A stretch of 52,428 nucleotides of DNA from Streptomyces pseudogriseolus (lineage in GTDB: Bacteria; Actinomycetota; Actinomycetes; Streptomycetales; Streptomycetaceae), in the NCBI GenBank assembly GCA_002154585.1, contig MUNG01000147.1:1-52428 (forward strand), read 5' to 3'. A program made the translations under genes and the position numbers. Positions 22,265 through 31,525 of the stretch are shown piece by piece; the first letter of the stretch is position 1, and each line of letters opens with the position of its first letter. The notes beneath the pieces were generated by a model. The model was not told the origin of the DNA. It saw nothing but the letters and a program-made list of their open reading frames with translations, and searched no databases.

Positions 22265-25000
22265 ATGAAGCAGCAGGGTGCGCACCCCGAGGACACGGAG
22301 GGCACCCCTGACGCCTCGTCGCGCCCGGACACCGCTCACGAGCCGGGCACCGGGGAAGAGCCGGACGGCGCGGCAGGGCCCGGCGGCGCGCACCGGGACG
22401 TCGCTCACATCGACGAGGTGGAGGGCGACGAACCGCTGCTCCCCGCGCGCGTGCACCGCCCGTCCGACCTCATGCGGCTGGTGGGCGGCGTGCTGGCGGT
22501 CGTGGTGCTGCTGGCGATCGCCGCGTTCGCGCACGGCACGACCTCGGGGCTCGAACAGGACATCAACAAGGGCACCGGGCAGGCGCCCGACCTGCTCATC
22601 AAGATCGCGGGCCTGGCGTCCAGCATCGCCATCCTGCTGGTTCCGGTCGCCTTCGCGATCGAGCGTCTGATCAAACGGGACGGGCTGCGGATCGCCGACG
22701 GTGTGCTCGCCGCCGTGCTCGCGCACGGGGTGACCCTCGCCACCGACCTGTGGGTCGCGCGGGCCGCCCCCGACTCGATCCAGGACGCCCTCACCCAGCC
22801 CTCCCCGGGCGACATCCACGCCCTCACCGACCCGGTGCACGGCTACCTCGCCCCTGTCATCGCGTACATGACCGCCGTCGGCATGTCCCGCAGACCACGG
22901 TGGCGGGCGGTGCTGTGGGTGGTGCTGCTGCTCGACGCCTTCTCGATGCTGGTCACCGGGTACACCACCCCGTTCTCGATCATCCTCACCGTGCTGATCG
23001 GCTGGACCGTCGCCTACGGCACGCTGTACGCGGTCGGCTCGCCCAACGTCCGGCCCACCGGCCGCACGCTGATGGCAGGGCTCCGGACGGTCGGCTTCCG
23101 CCCGGTGACCGCGTCGCGCGAGGAGGCCGCCGACACCGCCGAGGGCGGCGACCGGGGGCGGCGCTACTTCGTCACCCTGGAGGACGGCGCGCCGCTGGAC
23201 GTCACCGTAGTCGACCGCGAGCAGCAGGCGCAGGGGTTCTTCTACCGCGCGTGGCGCAACCTGGCGCTGCGCGGCTTCGCCACCCGCAGGAGCCTCCAGT
23301 CGCTGCGCCAGGCGCTGGAGCAGGAGGCGCTGCTGGCCTACGCCGCGATCGCGGCCGGCGCCAACGCGCCCAAGCTGATCGCCACGTCGGAGCTGGGCCC
23401 CGACGCGGTGATGCTCGTCTACGAGCACACCGGCGGGCGCTCGCTGGACTCGCTGGCCGACGACGAGATCACCGACGAGCTGCTGCGGGACACCTGGCGC
23501 CAGGTGAAGGCGCTCCAGTCCCGCCGTATCGCGCACCGCAGGCTGGTGGGCGACGCCATCCTGGTGGATCGTTCCGGCACGGTGATCCTCACCGACCTGC
23601 GCGGAGGCGAGATCGCGGCCGGCGACCTGCTGCTGCGCATGGACGTCTCCCAGCTGCTGGTGACGCTGGGACTGCGGGTGGGCGCCGAACGCGCGGTGAC
23701 CTCCGCGCTGAACGTCCTCGGCCCCGACGCCGTGGCGGACTGCCTGCCGATGCTCCAGCCGATCGCGCTGAGCCGCTCCACGCGCGCTACGCTGCGCCGG
23801 CTCGCCCGCGAGCGGGCCGAGCGGGAACGCGAGGCGGTCCTGGAGGCCTCCCGCCAGTCCCGCCCGGCGCGCGCGCACGACGCCGACGACTCCGGCCCCG
23901 TCACGCTCGACAAGGCCGGCAAGAAGGCCGTGCGGGCGGAACAGCGGGCCGAGAAGCGGGCCATCGACGAGGCGCTCGACGAGGCCCGCGAGGAGGATCT
24001 GCTCAGCCAGATCCGGCAGGAGGTGCTGCGGATCAGGCCGCAGGCCCCGGTCGAGCCGGCCCGGCTGGAGCGGGTGCGTCCGCGCACCCTGATCAGCCTG
24101 ATCGCCGGCGCGATCGGCGCGTACTTCCTGCTGACGCAGCTCACCCACATCGAGTTCGGCCCGCTGATCTCCAACGCGGAGTGGGGCTGGGTGGCCGCGG
24201 CGGTGCTGTTCTCGGCGCTGAGCTACGTCGCGGCGGCGATGGCGCTGCTCGGGTTCGTGCCGGAGCGGGTGCCGTTCCCGCGCACCGTGGCGGCCCAGGT
24301 CGCGGGGTCCTTCGTGAAGATCGTCGCCCCGGCCGCGGTCGGCGGCGTCGCGCTGAACACCCGCTTCCTCCAGCGCGCGGGGGTGCGCCCGGGGCTCGCG
24401 GTGGCGAGCGTCGGCGCGTCGCAGCTGTTCGGGCTCGGCTGCCACATCCTGATGCTGCTGGCGTTCGGCTATCTGACAGGTACCGAGAAGACGCCCTCGC
24501 TGTCGCCGTCCCGCACGGTCATCGGCGGTCTGCTGACGGTCGCGGTGCTGGTGCTCGTGGTGACCTCGGTGCCGTTCCTGCGGAAGTTCGTCGTGACGCG
24601 CGTGCGGTCGCTGTTCGCGGGCGTCGTGCCGCGCATGCTCGACGTGCTCCAGCGCCCTCAGAAGCTGATCACCGGCATCGGCGGCATGCTGCTGCTGACC
24701 GCCTGCTTCGTGATGTGCCTGGACGCCTCGATCCGGGCGTTCGGCGACGAGTCGACCTCGGTCAGCCTCGCCAGCGTCGCCGTCGTCTTCCTCGCGGGCA
24801 ACGCCCTCGGGTCCGCCGCGCCGACGCCGGGCGGTGTGGGCGCCGTGGAGGCCACGCTGACCGTCGGTCTGATCGCGGTCGGCCTGCCCAAGGAGGTCGC
24901 CGCGCCCGCCGTGCTGCTCTTCCGGCTGCTGACGCTGTGGCTTCCGGTGCTGCCGGGCTGGCTCGCCTTCAACCACCTCACGCGCAAAGCGGCGCTGTGA
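22265..25000 (+). CDS. LPG-synthase-type multispanning membrane protein with kinase-like domain
   Basis: A 911-residue protein. An acidic N-terminal tail is followed by several membrane helices (LMRLVGGVLAVVVLLAIAAF, AVLWVVLLLDAF and others). A soluble region resembling a kinase or phosphotransferase follows: FYRAWRNLALRG, VMLVYEHTGGRSL, HRRLVGDAILVD and ILTDLRGGE. A charged Glu/Arg coiled segment (LDKAGKKAVRAEQRAEKR) leads to a C-terminal UPF0104/LPG-synthase-TM domain of about eight helices, with APAAVGGVALNTR and GSAAPTPGGVGAVEA. The second part is the flippase-like domain of MprF-family proteins, but no aminoacyl-transferase domain is present, so lysyl-PG synthesis is unlikely; lipid or polyprenyl transport is a guess. 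The ATG at 22265 follows GAGAAGAG. Confidence 0.85.
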   Translation: MKQQGAHPEDTEGTPDASSRPDTAHEPGTGEEPDGAAGPGGAHRDVAHIDEVEGDEPLLPARVHRPSDLMRLVGGVLAVVVLLAIAAFAHGTTSGLEQDINKGTGQAPDLLIKIAGLASSIAILLVPVAFAIERLIKRDGLRIADGVLAAVLAHGVTLATDLWVARAAPDSIQDALTQPSPGDIHALTDPVHGYLAPVIAYMTAVGMSRRPRWRAVLWVVLLLDAFSMLVTGYTTPFSIILTVLIGWTVAYGTLYAVGSPNVRPTGRTLMAGLRTVGFRPVTASREEAADTAEGGDRGRRYFVTLEDGAPLDVTVVDREQQAQGFFYRAWRNLALRGFATRRSLQSLRQALEQEALLAYAAIAAGANAPKLIATSELGPDAVMLVYEHTGGRSLDSLADDEITDELLRDTWRQVKALQSRRIAHRRLVGDAILVDRSGTVILTDLRGGEIAAGDLLLRMDVSQLLVTLGLRVGAERAVTSALNVLGPDAVADCLPMLQPIALSRSTRATLRRLARERAEREREAVLEASRQSRPARAHDADDSGPVTLDKAGKKAVRAEQRAEKRAIDEALDEAREEDLLSQIRQEVLRIRPQAPVEPARLERVRPRTLISLIAGAIGAYFLLTQLTHIEFGPLISNAEWGWVAAAVLFSALSYVAAAMALLGFVPERVPFPRTVAAQVAGSFVKIVAPAAVGGVALNTRFLQRAGVRPGLAVASVGASQLFGLGCHILMLLAFGYLTGTEKTPSLSPSRTVIGGLLTVAVLVLVVTSVPFLRKFVVTRVRSLFAGVVPRMLDVLQRPQKLITGIGGMLLLTACFVMCLDASIRAFGDESTSVSLASVAVVFLAGNALGSAAPTPGGVGAVEATLTVGLIAVGLPKEVAAPAVLLFRLLTLWLPVLPGWLAFNHLTRKAAL

Positions 25001-25086
25001 CCGGCTGAGACGCCGGCCGACCGCGGGTTTCCCTCGGACGGCCCGCGCCTCGCGCGCCCCGCGGCGGGCGACCGCAGGATGGGGAC

Positions 25087-26637
25087 ATGCCCCGTCCCCT
25101 CCGGCTGCGCGCCGCCGCCCTGTCCTCCTGTGCCCTCCTGCTGCCCGCGCTGCTGGCGGGTTGTGCCGAGGAGGACGGCCCGGGCCAGGACCTGACGCGG
25201 CAGCAGCTGGACTGGACGGCCTGCCCCGCACCCGACGAGGCCCAGGGCGGCGGTGCGCCGCCCTCGCCGTTGCCGGGCGCCCGGGGCCAATGGGAGTGCG
25301 CCACGCTGAAGGCGCCGCTCGACTGGGACGACCCGGACGGCGACACCATCGGCCTGGCCCTGATCCGCGTCCGGTCGAGCGGCCCGGGGAGCGAGCGGAT
25401 CGGCTCGCTCATCTTCAACTTCGGCGGTCCCGGCGGCTCCGGCGTCACCACGCTGCCCGCGTTCGGCCAGGAGTACGCCACCCTGCGCACCCGGTACGAC
25501 CTGGTCAGCTTCGACCCGCGCGGGGTGGGCCGCAGCGCGCCCGTGACGTGCGAGGACGACCAGCAGCTCGACGAGCACTTCCAGCAGGACGGCACCCCCG
25601 ACGACAGCGCCGAGCGCACGGAGCTGGTGGAGGGCACCGAGGAGTTCAACGCGGCCTGCAAGGACAATTCCGGGCGGATCCTGCCGCACGTGCGCACCAC
25701 CGACGCGGCCCGCGACCTGGACCTGATGCGCCAGGTCCTCGGCGACGACAAGCTCTCCTACTTCGGCATCTCCTACGGCACCGAACTCGGCGGCGTCTAC
25801 GCCCACCTCTTCCCCGACCGGGTGGGCCGCGCGGTGTTCGACGCGGTCGTCGACCCGGCGCAGAACTACGAGCAGGCCTCGCTCGGACAGGCGCGGGGCT
25901 TCCAGCGCGCCCTCGACAACTACGCCGAGGACTGCGTCTCCCAGGCCGAGGAGTGCCCGGTCGGCGACAGCGCGCAGGACGTGAAGGACCGGATCACCCG
26001 GCTGCTGCGGGACCTGGACCGCCGGCCCATCCCCGGGATCCTCCCCCGCCAGCTCACCGAGACGATGGCGACCAGCGGCATCGCGCAGGCCCTGTACTCG
26101 AAGGACTTCTGGCAGTTCCTCACCGACGGCCTCGAGCAGGCGTACGACGGTGACGGCACGATCCTGATGGTGCTGGCCGACTCGATGAACGGGCGCGGCG
26201 AGAACGGCGAGTACAGCAACCTCGTGCCCGCCAACGTAGCCATCAACTGCGCCGACGCCAAGCCCCGCTACACCCCGGCGGACGTGGAGCGCCTGCTGCC
26301 CGAGTTCAGGAAGGCGTCCCCGGTCTTCGGTGACTTCATGGCCTGGGGCCTGATCACCTGCACCGACTGGGCGGTACAGGGCGCCGCCGACCATCCGGAC
26401 GTCGCCGCTCCGGCCGCGGCCCCGATCCTGGTGATCGGCAACACCGGCGACCCGGCCACCCCCTACGAGGGGGCGCGCAGCATGGCGAAGGCGCTCGGTG
26501 AGGGGGTCGGGGTGGAGCTCACGTACGACGGGCAGGGGCACGGCGCCTACAACAGCGAGGACCGCTGCGTGCGGAACGCGGTCCACGGCTATCTGCTGGA
26601 CGGTGAGGTGCCGGAGGCCGGAACGGTCTGCCCCTGA
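25087..26637 (+). CDS. secreted tripeptidyl aminopeptidase-like lipoprotein (alpha/beta hydrolase)
   Basis: A 516-residue S33-type peptidase. The lipoprotein signal peptide ends in the lipobox LLAGC. The oxyanion region is FNFGGPGGSG, the nucleophile elbow GISYGTELGG (Ser), the acid GNTGDPATPY (Asp) and the base GQGHGAYN (His). The arrangement matches the Streptomyces Tap family, which cleaves N-terminal tripeptides outside the cell. The next gene is a close paralogue with the same motifs. Confidence 0.92.
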   Translation: MPRPLRLRAAALSSCALLLPALLAGCAEEDGPGQDLTRQQLDWTACPAPDEAQGGGAPPSPLPGARGQWECATLKAPLDWDDPDGDTIGLALIRVRSSGPGSERIGSLIFNFGGPGGSGVTTLPAFGQEYATLRTRYDLVSFDPRGVGRSAPVTCEDDQQLDEHFQQDGTPDDSAERTELVEGTEEFNAACKDNSGRILPHVRTTDAARDLDLMRQVLGDDKLSYFGISYGTELGGVYAHLFPDRVGRAVFDAVVDPAQNYEQASLGQARGFQRALDNYAEDCVSQAEECPVGDSAQDVKDRITRLLRDLDRRPIPGILPRQLTETMATSGIAQALYSKDFWQFLTDGLEQAYDGDGTILMVLADSMNGRGENGEYSNLVPANVAINCADAKPRYTPADVERLLPEFRKASPVFGDFMAWGLITCTDWAVQGAADHPDVAAPAAAPILVIGNTGDPATPYEGARSMAKALGEGVGVELTYDGQGHGAYNSEDRCVRNAVHGYLLDGEVPEAGTVCP

Positions 26638-26802
26638 CCGGCCCGGCCGTGCGACGGCGGCGGGGTACGGCGGGACCGCCGGACGAAAGCCCAGCTCAGA
26701 GGGTTTTCCACAGGCCTCCCCGGCCGGCGTCGGACCTGCCTACGATGTCGGGACAGCCGTTCGCCGCACGACGTGGACGGCCCGCGAGGGGGGATGTGGC
26801 AG

Positions 26803-28314
26803 ATGACCCGGTTCACACGGTGGGCGGCCCTGACGGCCGCTGCCGCGCTTCTGACGGCCGGCTGCGGCGGCGGGAGCGGCGGACCGTCCAAGGACGACTC
26901 CGCCGGTAAGGACGACAAGAGGGGCGGTGACAGCGCGCTCGACTGGGGGCGCTGCGAGGCGACCGCGGACGGGCCGGCGCCCGGCGACGAGTGGCAGTGC
27001 GCCACGCTCGAGGTGCCGCTGGACTGGTCGAAGCCGGACGGCGAGACGATCGGCCTGGCCCTCATCCGCGCCGAGGCGACGGGCGACGACCGCATCGGCT
27101 CCCTGCTGTTCAACTTCGGCGGGCCGGGCGGCTCGGGCGTCTCCACCCTGCCCGCCTACGCCGAGACGGCCGCCGACCTGCGCGAGCGGTACGACCTGGT
27201 GAGCTGGGACCCGCGCGGGACCGGCGGGAGCGGCGGCGTGCGCTGCCGGGACGACAAGGCCATCGAGGCCGCCGAGTCCTCCGTGGACGGGACCCCGGAC
27301 ACCCCGGCGGAGGAGCGGGTCTACCTCGCGGACGCGGCCGACTTCGGCAAGGGGTGCCAGAAGGCCGCCGGGAAGCTGATGGCGCATGTCTCGACCACCG
27401 ACACCGCCCGTGACATGGACCGCATCCGGCAGGCCCTCGGCGACGAGAAGATGCACTACCTCGGCATCTCCTACGGCACCGAGCTCGGCGGGGTCTACGC
27501 CCACCTCTTCCCGGACAAGGTGGGCCGGATGACGCTGGACGCGGTGGTCGACCCGACCGCCGACGCGATCGGCCACGCCAAGAACCAGACCCGCGGCTTC
27601 CAGACCGCCCTCGACAACTACCTGCGCTCCACCGGGCAGGACTCGGAAGAGGGCTCGCGGGAGATCGCGGACCTGCTGGACCGGATCGACGCCGAGCCGC
27701 TGCCGACGTCCTCCTCCGGCCGGGAGCTGACGCAGTCCCTGGCGATCATCGGCATCGTGCTGCCCCTCTACAGCGAGGCCAGCTGGCCGGCGCTGACCAG
27801 CGCGCTGGACGCGGCCCAGGACGGGGACGGCACGGAACTGCTGGCGCTCGCCGACGGGTACAACGAGCGGGACGCCTCGGGCGGCTACGGCACCACGACC
27901 CACGCCCAGCGGGTCATATCGTGCCTGGACGACAAGCAGCGGCCGACGGTCGAGGAGACGAAGAAGCTGCTGCCCGAGTTCGAGGAGCTCTCCTCCGTCT
28001 TCGGTCCGTTCCTGGGCTGGGACACGGCGGGCTGGTGCCACGACTGGCCGGTGCCGGGCCAGTTCGAGACGCCGGAGGTGAGCGCGCCGGGCGCGGCGCC
28101 GATCCTGGTCGTGGGCAACACGGGCGACCCGGCCACCCCGTACGAGGGGGCACGGCGGATGGCGGACGAGCTGGGCAAGGGCGTCGGGGTGATGCTCACC
28201 TGGAAGGGGGAGGGCCACGGCGCCTACGGCAGCGGCAGCGACTGCGTGGACTCGACGGTGAACGCCTACCTGCTGGACGGCACGGTGCCCCAGGACGGCA
28301 AGGTGTGCTCGTAA
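26803..28314 (+). CDS. second tripeptidyl aminopeptidase-like lipoprotein
   Basis: A 503-residue paralogue of the preceding gene: lipobox LLTAGC, FNFGGPGGSG, GISYGTELGGVYAHLFPDK, GNTGDPATPYEGARRM and GEGHGAYGSG. The catalytic Ser, Asp and His are all kept. The ATG at 26803 was chosen since the in-frame ATG at 26794 abuts the GGGGGG ribosome site. A TACGAT element (26741-26746) in the 165-bp gap suggests a separate promoter, so the pair may not be a strict operon. It ends at a strong terminator. Confidence 0.92.
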   Translation: MTRFTRWAALTAAAALLTAGCGGGSGGPSKDDSAGKDDKRGGDSALDWGRCEATADGPAPGDEWQCATLEVPLDWSKPDGETIGLALIRAEATGDDRIGSLLFNFGGPGGSGVSTLPAYAETAADLRERYDLVSWDPRGTGGSGGVRCRDDKAIEAAESSVDGTPDTPAEERVYLADAADFGKGCQKAAGKLMAHVSTTDTARDMDRIRQALGDEKMHYLGISYGTELGGVYAHLFPDKVGRMTLDAVVDPTADAIGHAKNQTRGFQTALDNYLRSTGQDSEEGSREIADLLDRIDAEPLPTSSSGRELTQSLAIIGIVLPLYSEASWPALTSALDAAQDGDGTELLALADGYNERDASGGYGTTTHAQRVISCLDDKQRPTVEETKKLLPEFEELSSVFGPFLGWDTAGWCHDWPVPGQFETPEVSAPGAAPILVVGNTGDPATPYEGARRMADELGKGVGVMLTWKGEGHGAYGSGSDCVDSTVNAYLLDGTVPQDGKVCS

Positions 28315-28318
28315 CGGC

Positions 28319-28362
28319 GTCGGGGGCTCCGGGCGCCTGGGACGGCGCCCGGAGCCCCCGAC
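28319..28362. terminator. bidirectional terminator
   Basis: Perfect 19-bp stem starting GTCGGGGGCTCCGG with a 6-nt loop, between the convergent peptidase gene and moeZ. Confidence 0.9.
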
Positions 28363-28415
28363 GGGGACCCGGTGACGGCCGGCGCGGTCCTCAGGACCGG
28401 TCCGGCCGGTGCGGT

Positions 28416-29594
28416 CTAGTAGACCGGCTTCTCCGGCTCGATCTGGTTGACCCAGCCGATGACGCCGCCGCCGAGGTGGACGGCGTCGGCGAAGCCCGCG
28501 GACTTCAGCACCGCGAGGACTTCCGCACTGCGGACACCCGTCTTGCAGTTCAAGACGATCTTCTTGTCCTGCGGCAGGCCCTCGAGGGCGTTGCCCATGA
28601 GGAACTCGTTCTTGGGGATCAGCCGGGCGCCCGGGATGGAGACGATCTCGAACTCGTTCGGCTCGCGGACGTCGATGAGCTCGATGTTCTCGCCGTCGTC
28701 AATCCACTCCTTGAGCTGCTTGGGAGTGATCGTGGAGTCGGCGGCCGCCGCCTGGGCCTCCTCGGACACGACGCCGCAGAAGGCCTCGTAGTCGATGAGC
28801 TCGGTGACGGTCGGGTTCTCGCCGCAGACCGCGCAGTCGGGGTCCTTGCGGACCTTGACCTGGCGGTACTGCATCTCCAGGGCGTCGTAGATCATCAGGC
28901 GGCCGACCAGCGGCTCACCGATGCCGGCCAGCAGCTTGATCGCCTCGTTGACCTGGATGGAGCCGACGGACGCGCACAGCACGCCCAGGACGCCGCCCTC
29001 GGCGCAGGAGGGGACCATGCCGGGGGGCGGGGGCTCCGGGTAGAGGCAGCGGTAGCAGGGGCCGTGCTCCGACCAGAACACCGAGGCCTGGCCGTCGAAG
29101 CGGTAGATGGAACCCCAGACGTACGGCTTGCCCAGCAGCACGCAGGCGTCGTTGACCAGGTAGCGGGTCGCGAAGTTGTCCGTGCCGTCGACGATCAGGT
29201 CGTACTGGCTGAAGATGTCCATCACGTTGTCGGCCTCGAGCCGCTCTTCGTGCAGGACGACGTTCACGTAAGGGTTGATGCCCTTGACCGAGTCGCGCGC
29301 GGACTCGGCCTTGGGACGGCCGATGTCGGCCTGGCTGTGGATGATCTGGCGCTGCAGGTTCGACTCGTCGACCTCGTCGAACTCCACGATGCCGAGCGTG
29401 CCCACGCCCGCGGCGGCCAGGTACATCAGCGCCGGCGAGCCCAGGCCGCCGGCGCCCACACACAGCACCTTGGCGTTCTTCAGCCGCTTCTGCCCGTCCA
29501 TGCCCACGTCGGGGATGATCAGGTGGCGGGAGTACCTGCGGACCTCGTCTACGGTGAGCTCGGGGGCCGGCTCGACCAGGGGTGGCAGCGACAC
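28416..29594 (-). CDS. moeZ: MoeZ/MoeB-like adenylyltransferase-sulfurtransferase
   Basis: A 392-residue E1-like enzyme fused to a rhodanese domain. The ATP-binding VGAGGLGSPALMYLAAAGVG, the RQIIH loop, DGTDNFATRYLVND and zinc cysteines (CYRCL and CAVCG) define the ThiF/MoeB half. The C-terminal rhodanese half has DVREPNEF and the active-site loop NCKTGVRS with its persulfide Cys. MoeZ activates ubiquitin-like sulfur carriers (ThiS, MoaD, CysO types) in molybdopterin, thiamine and cysteine pathways. GTG at 29594 follows GGAG. It has a SigR-type promoter, consistent with a sulfur/thiol role. Confidence 0.94.
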   Translation of the reverse strand: MSLPPLVEPAPELTVDEVRRYSRHLIIPDVGMDGQKRLKNAKVLCVGAGGLGSPALMYLAAAGVGTLGIVEFDEVDESNLQRQIIHSQADIGRPKAESARDSVKGINPYVNVVLHEERLEADNVMDIFSQYDLIVDGTDNFATRYLVNDACVLLGKPYVWGSIYRFDGQASVFWSEHGPCYRCLYPEPPPPGMVPSCAEGGVLGVLCASVGSIQVNEAIKLLAGIGEPLVGRLMIYDALEMQYRQVKVRKDPDCAVCGENPTVTELIDYEAFCGVVSEEAQAAAADSTITPKQLKEWIDDGENIELIDVREPNEFEIVSIPGARLIPKNEFLMGNALEGLPQDKKIVLNCKTGVRSAEVLAVLKSAGFADAVHLGGGVIGWVNQIEPEKPVY

Positions 29595-29638
29595 AAGGAC
29601 TCCGTTGGTCGGTCGATCACTACGGTTGTTCTCGCCTC

Positions 29639-29664
29639 AACACTGCCATGCCCTTTTTCATTCC
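29639..29664 (-). promoter_or_regulatory. SigR-type promoter of moeZ
   Basis: Minus strand GGAAT (29660-29664), 18 nt, GTT (29639-29641). A perfect match to the SigR consensus; moeB/moeZ is, to my knowledge, among the known SigR targets in S. coelicolor. The -35 touches the 3' end of the neighbouring spherulin gene. Confidence 0.82.
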
Positions 29665-30419
29665 GAGACACCTGTTCCGACCCGCGAGACGATGTCGTCC
29701 CAGTAGCCGGGCAGCGGCCCCCACGGATCCGCCGGTCCCGCGCGTCCGGGGACGCGGTCGGAGTGGTCGGTGAAGTAGATGGTCCCGGCGCCTTGCCAGC
29801 GGGCGATCCGCAGCGCCTCCTCCAGATGCGGCCGGGGCACGCCGTGCACGAAGTGGCAGAAGAGCTCGGGCGGATGGTCGGCGGTCCACTCGGCCGCCTG
29901 GGACCAGCGGTAGTCGCTCCAGGGGCCGGAGTAGGTGACGAGCTGGTCGGCGTGCTCGGCGTAGCCGGGGTACGGAGGGGTGCCGTGGCCGAGGACGACG
30001 TGGACGTCCTCGTGGATCACCCGGAGGGTGGCGACGGTGCGCCGCACCTCGGGCAGGTCCTCGCGTCCCGCGGGGCAGCGGTCCAGGAGGAAGCCGTCGA
30101 CCCGGTACCAGTCGAGGAAGCGGTGGGCGTCCGAGACGATCTCCCCGAAGCCGCGCAGTCCGTAGGCGGTGTCGATGTGCCCGAGGACGCGTACGCCCGC
30201 GTTGCGCAGCCGGCCCGCCGCTTCCAGGCAGTGCGGGTCGGGCTGGACGCCGGGGCCGTCGGCCACGTCGAGCACGACCCAGTGCAGGGGCGTGCCGGGG
30301 CGGTTGAGCCGGTTCCACTCGTCGAGGGCGAGAAGCGGGTGGGCGACGCCGGGGACGCCGAGGCCGGTGCCGAGGCCGGTGGCCGTGGGGCCCTGTCTGG
30401 TGCGCGTCAGATACGGCAT
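29658..30419 (-). CDS. spherulin-4 family protein (candidate glycoside hydrolase, GH135-like)
   Basis: A 253-residue predicted TIM-barrel protein. Family-like signatures are GVPGVAHPLLALDEWN, VVLDVADGPGVQPDP, VRVLGHIDTAYGLRGF, WYRVDGFLLDRCP and VVLGHGTPPYPGY. In fungi, spherulin-4/Sph3 hydrolyses galactosaminogalactan and is needed for its synthesis (established for GH135); the acidic residue in DGFLLD is the candidate catalytic position. There is no signal peptide, which is unusual for a polysaccharide hydrolase. The ATG at 30419 overlaps the end of the epimerase gene by 13 nt, so it is translationally coupled and is the last gene of the operon. Confidence 0.75.
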   Translation of the reverse strand: MPYLTRTRQGPTATGLGTGLGVPGVAHPLLALDEWNRLNRPGTPLHWVVLDVADGPGVQPDPHCLEAAGRLRNAGVRVLGHIDTAYGLRGFGEIVSDAHRFLDWYRVDGFLLDRCPAGREDLPEVRRTVATLRVIHEDVHVVLGHGTPPYPGYAEHADQLVTYSGPWSDYRWSQAAEWTADHPPELFCHFVHGVPRPHLEEALRIARWQGAGTIYFTDHSDRVPGRAGPADPWGPLPGYWDDIVSRVGTGVSE

Positions 30420-31411
30420 GCCGCCTCCATCCAGATGTCCGCCAGCGACTCCTCCAGGTTGATGCGGGGGCGCCAGCCGAGGCGGTCGCGGGCGGTGCGC
30501 ACGTCGGCCTGCTGCCAGGCGCCGCACCCGTCGGGGTACGGGAACGCGGCGGGCGAGGCGGCCGCGGCGGGGTGGTGGTCCGTTTCGGCGCGCGGGTGTC
30601 CGATGGTCGCCCGCAGGTGGGTCGCGTGGGCGGCGTGGACGGGGCCGGGGTGCGGCAGGCCGTCGAGCTCGTTGAGGGCGCCGCCGTACCCGGCCACGCG
30701 GGCGAGGATTCCGGCGGCGTCGCGGAGGCGGACGGCGCGGCCGGAGCCGATGTTGATGACGCCCTGCGCGGCGGAGAGCGAGGCGGCGTGCACGGCGCGG
30801 GCCACGTCGCGGACGTCGACGAAGTCGCGCTGGGCGCCGAGCCCGCCGAGCTTCAGTTCGCCGTCGCCGGACTGCATGGCGCGGCGCATGGCCTCGGCGA
30901 GCCGGCCGAGCGGGGAGCCGGCGGGGGTGCCGGGGCCGACGGGCGAGAAGACGCGCAGCACCACGGCGTCCAGGCCGGAGCCGAGGACGAGTTCGGTGGC
31001 GGCGAGCTTGCTGACGCCGTACGGGCCGCCGGGGCGGGGGACGGCGTCCTCGGCCGTGGAGGAGCCCGGCTGGCTGGGGCCGTACTCGGAGCCGCAGCCG
31101 ATCTGGACGAGGCGTGCCCCGCAGCCGCTGCGGCGCAGGGCCTCGCAGACGGTGGCGACGGCGACCGTGTTGTGCCGGGTGAGCTCGCGGGCCCCGCCCC
31201 GGGTGGCGCCCGCGCAGTTGATGACGACGCCCGGGTGGACGGCGTCGAGGAAGCGGGTGAGGGCGCCGGGGCTGCCGGTGGCGAGGTCGAAGCGGACGTC
31301 GGCGTCGTCACCGCGACCGAGGGCGGTGAGCTGGACGGCGGGGTCGGCGAGCAGGCGGTCGGCCACGAAGCGGCCGATGTAGCCGTTGGCTCCGATCAGC
31401 AGGACCCTCAT
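30407..31411 (-). CDS. NAD-dependent sugar epimerase/dehydratase (SDR family)
   Basis: A 334-residue extended short-chain dehydrogenase. The Rossmann motif is GANGYIG (8-14), INCAG precedes the nucleotide loop, and the catalytic YGVSK (Tyr-x3-Lys) is preceded by a Ser-rich strand (GCGSEYGP). The family includes UDP-glucose/GlcNAc 4-epimerases and related nucleotide-sugar enzymes. The ATG at 31411 has AAGGAG 7 nt upstream. A 15-codon mini-ORF ends in its start codon (ATGA overlap). Context suggests it makes the sugar nucleotide used by the glycosyltransferase two genes upstream. Confidence 0.85.
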   Translation of the reverse strand: MRVLLIGANGYIGRFVADRLLADPAVQLTALGRGDDADVRFDLATGSPGALTRFLDAVHPGVVINCAGATRGGARELTRHNTVAVATVCEALRRSGCGARLVQIGCGSEYGPSQPGSSTAEDAVPRPGGPYGVSKLAATELVLGSGLDAVVLRVFSPVGPGTPAGSPLGRLAEAMRRAMQSGDGELKLGGLGAQRDFVDVRDVARAVHAASLSAAQGVINIGSGRAVRLRDAAGILARVAGYGGALNELDGLPHPGPVHAAHATHLRATIGHPRAETDHHPAAAASPAAFPYPDGCGAWQQADVRTARDRLGWRPRINLEESLADIWMEAACRI

Positions 31412-31455
31412 CGGTCGGCTCCTTCGCGGCGGTCGGTGGCGGGACGGCAGGTCAT
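31408..31455 (-). CDS. possible 15-codon ORF coupled to the epimerase gene
   Basis: ATG at 31455 has a strong AAGGAG 8 nt upstream. The product would be MTCRPATDRREGADR, and its TGA overlaps the epimerase ATG. Either a leader ORF or a chance product of the two ribosome sites. Confidence 0.35.
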   Translation of the reverse strand: MTCRPATDRREGADR

Positions 31456-31525
31456 GCGAGGTTCTCCTTCAGGGGGGTCGGGTGCTCCGCGACCGCCGTC
31501 CGGGTCGCACGGCGGTCGCGGCCGG

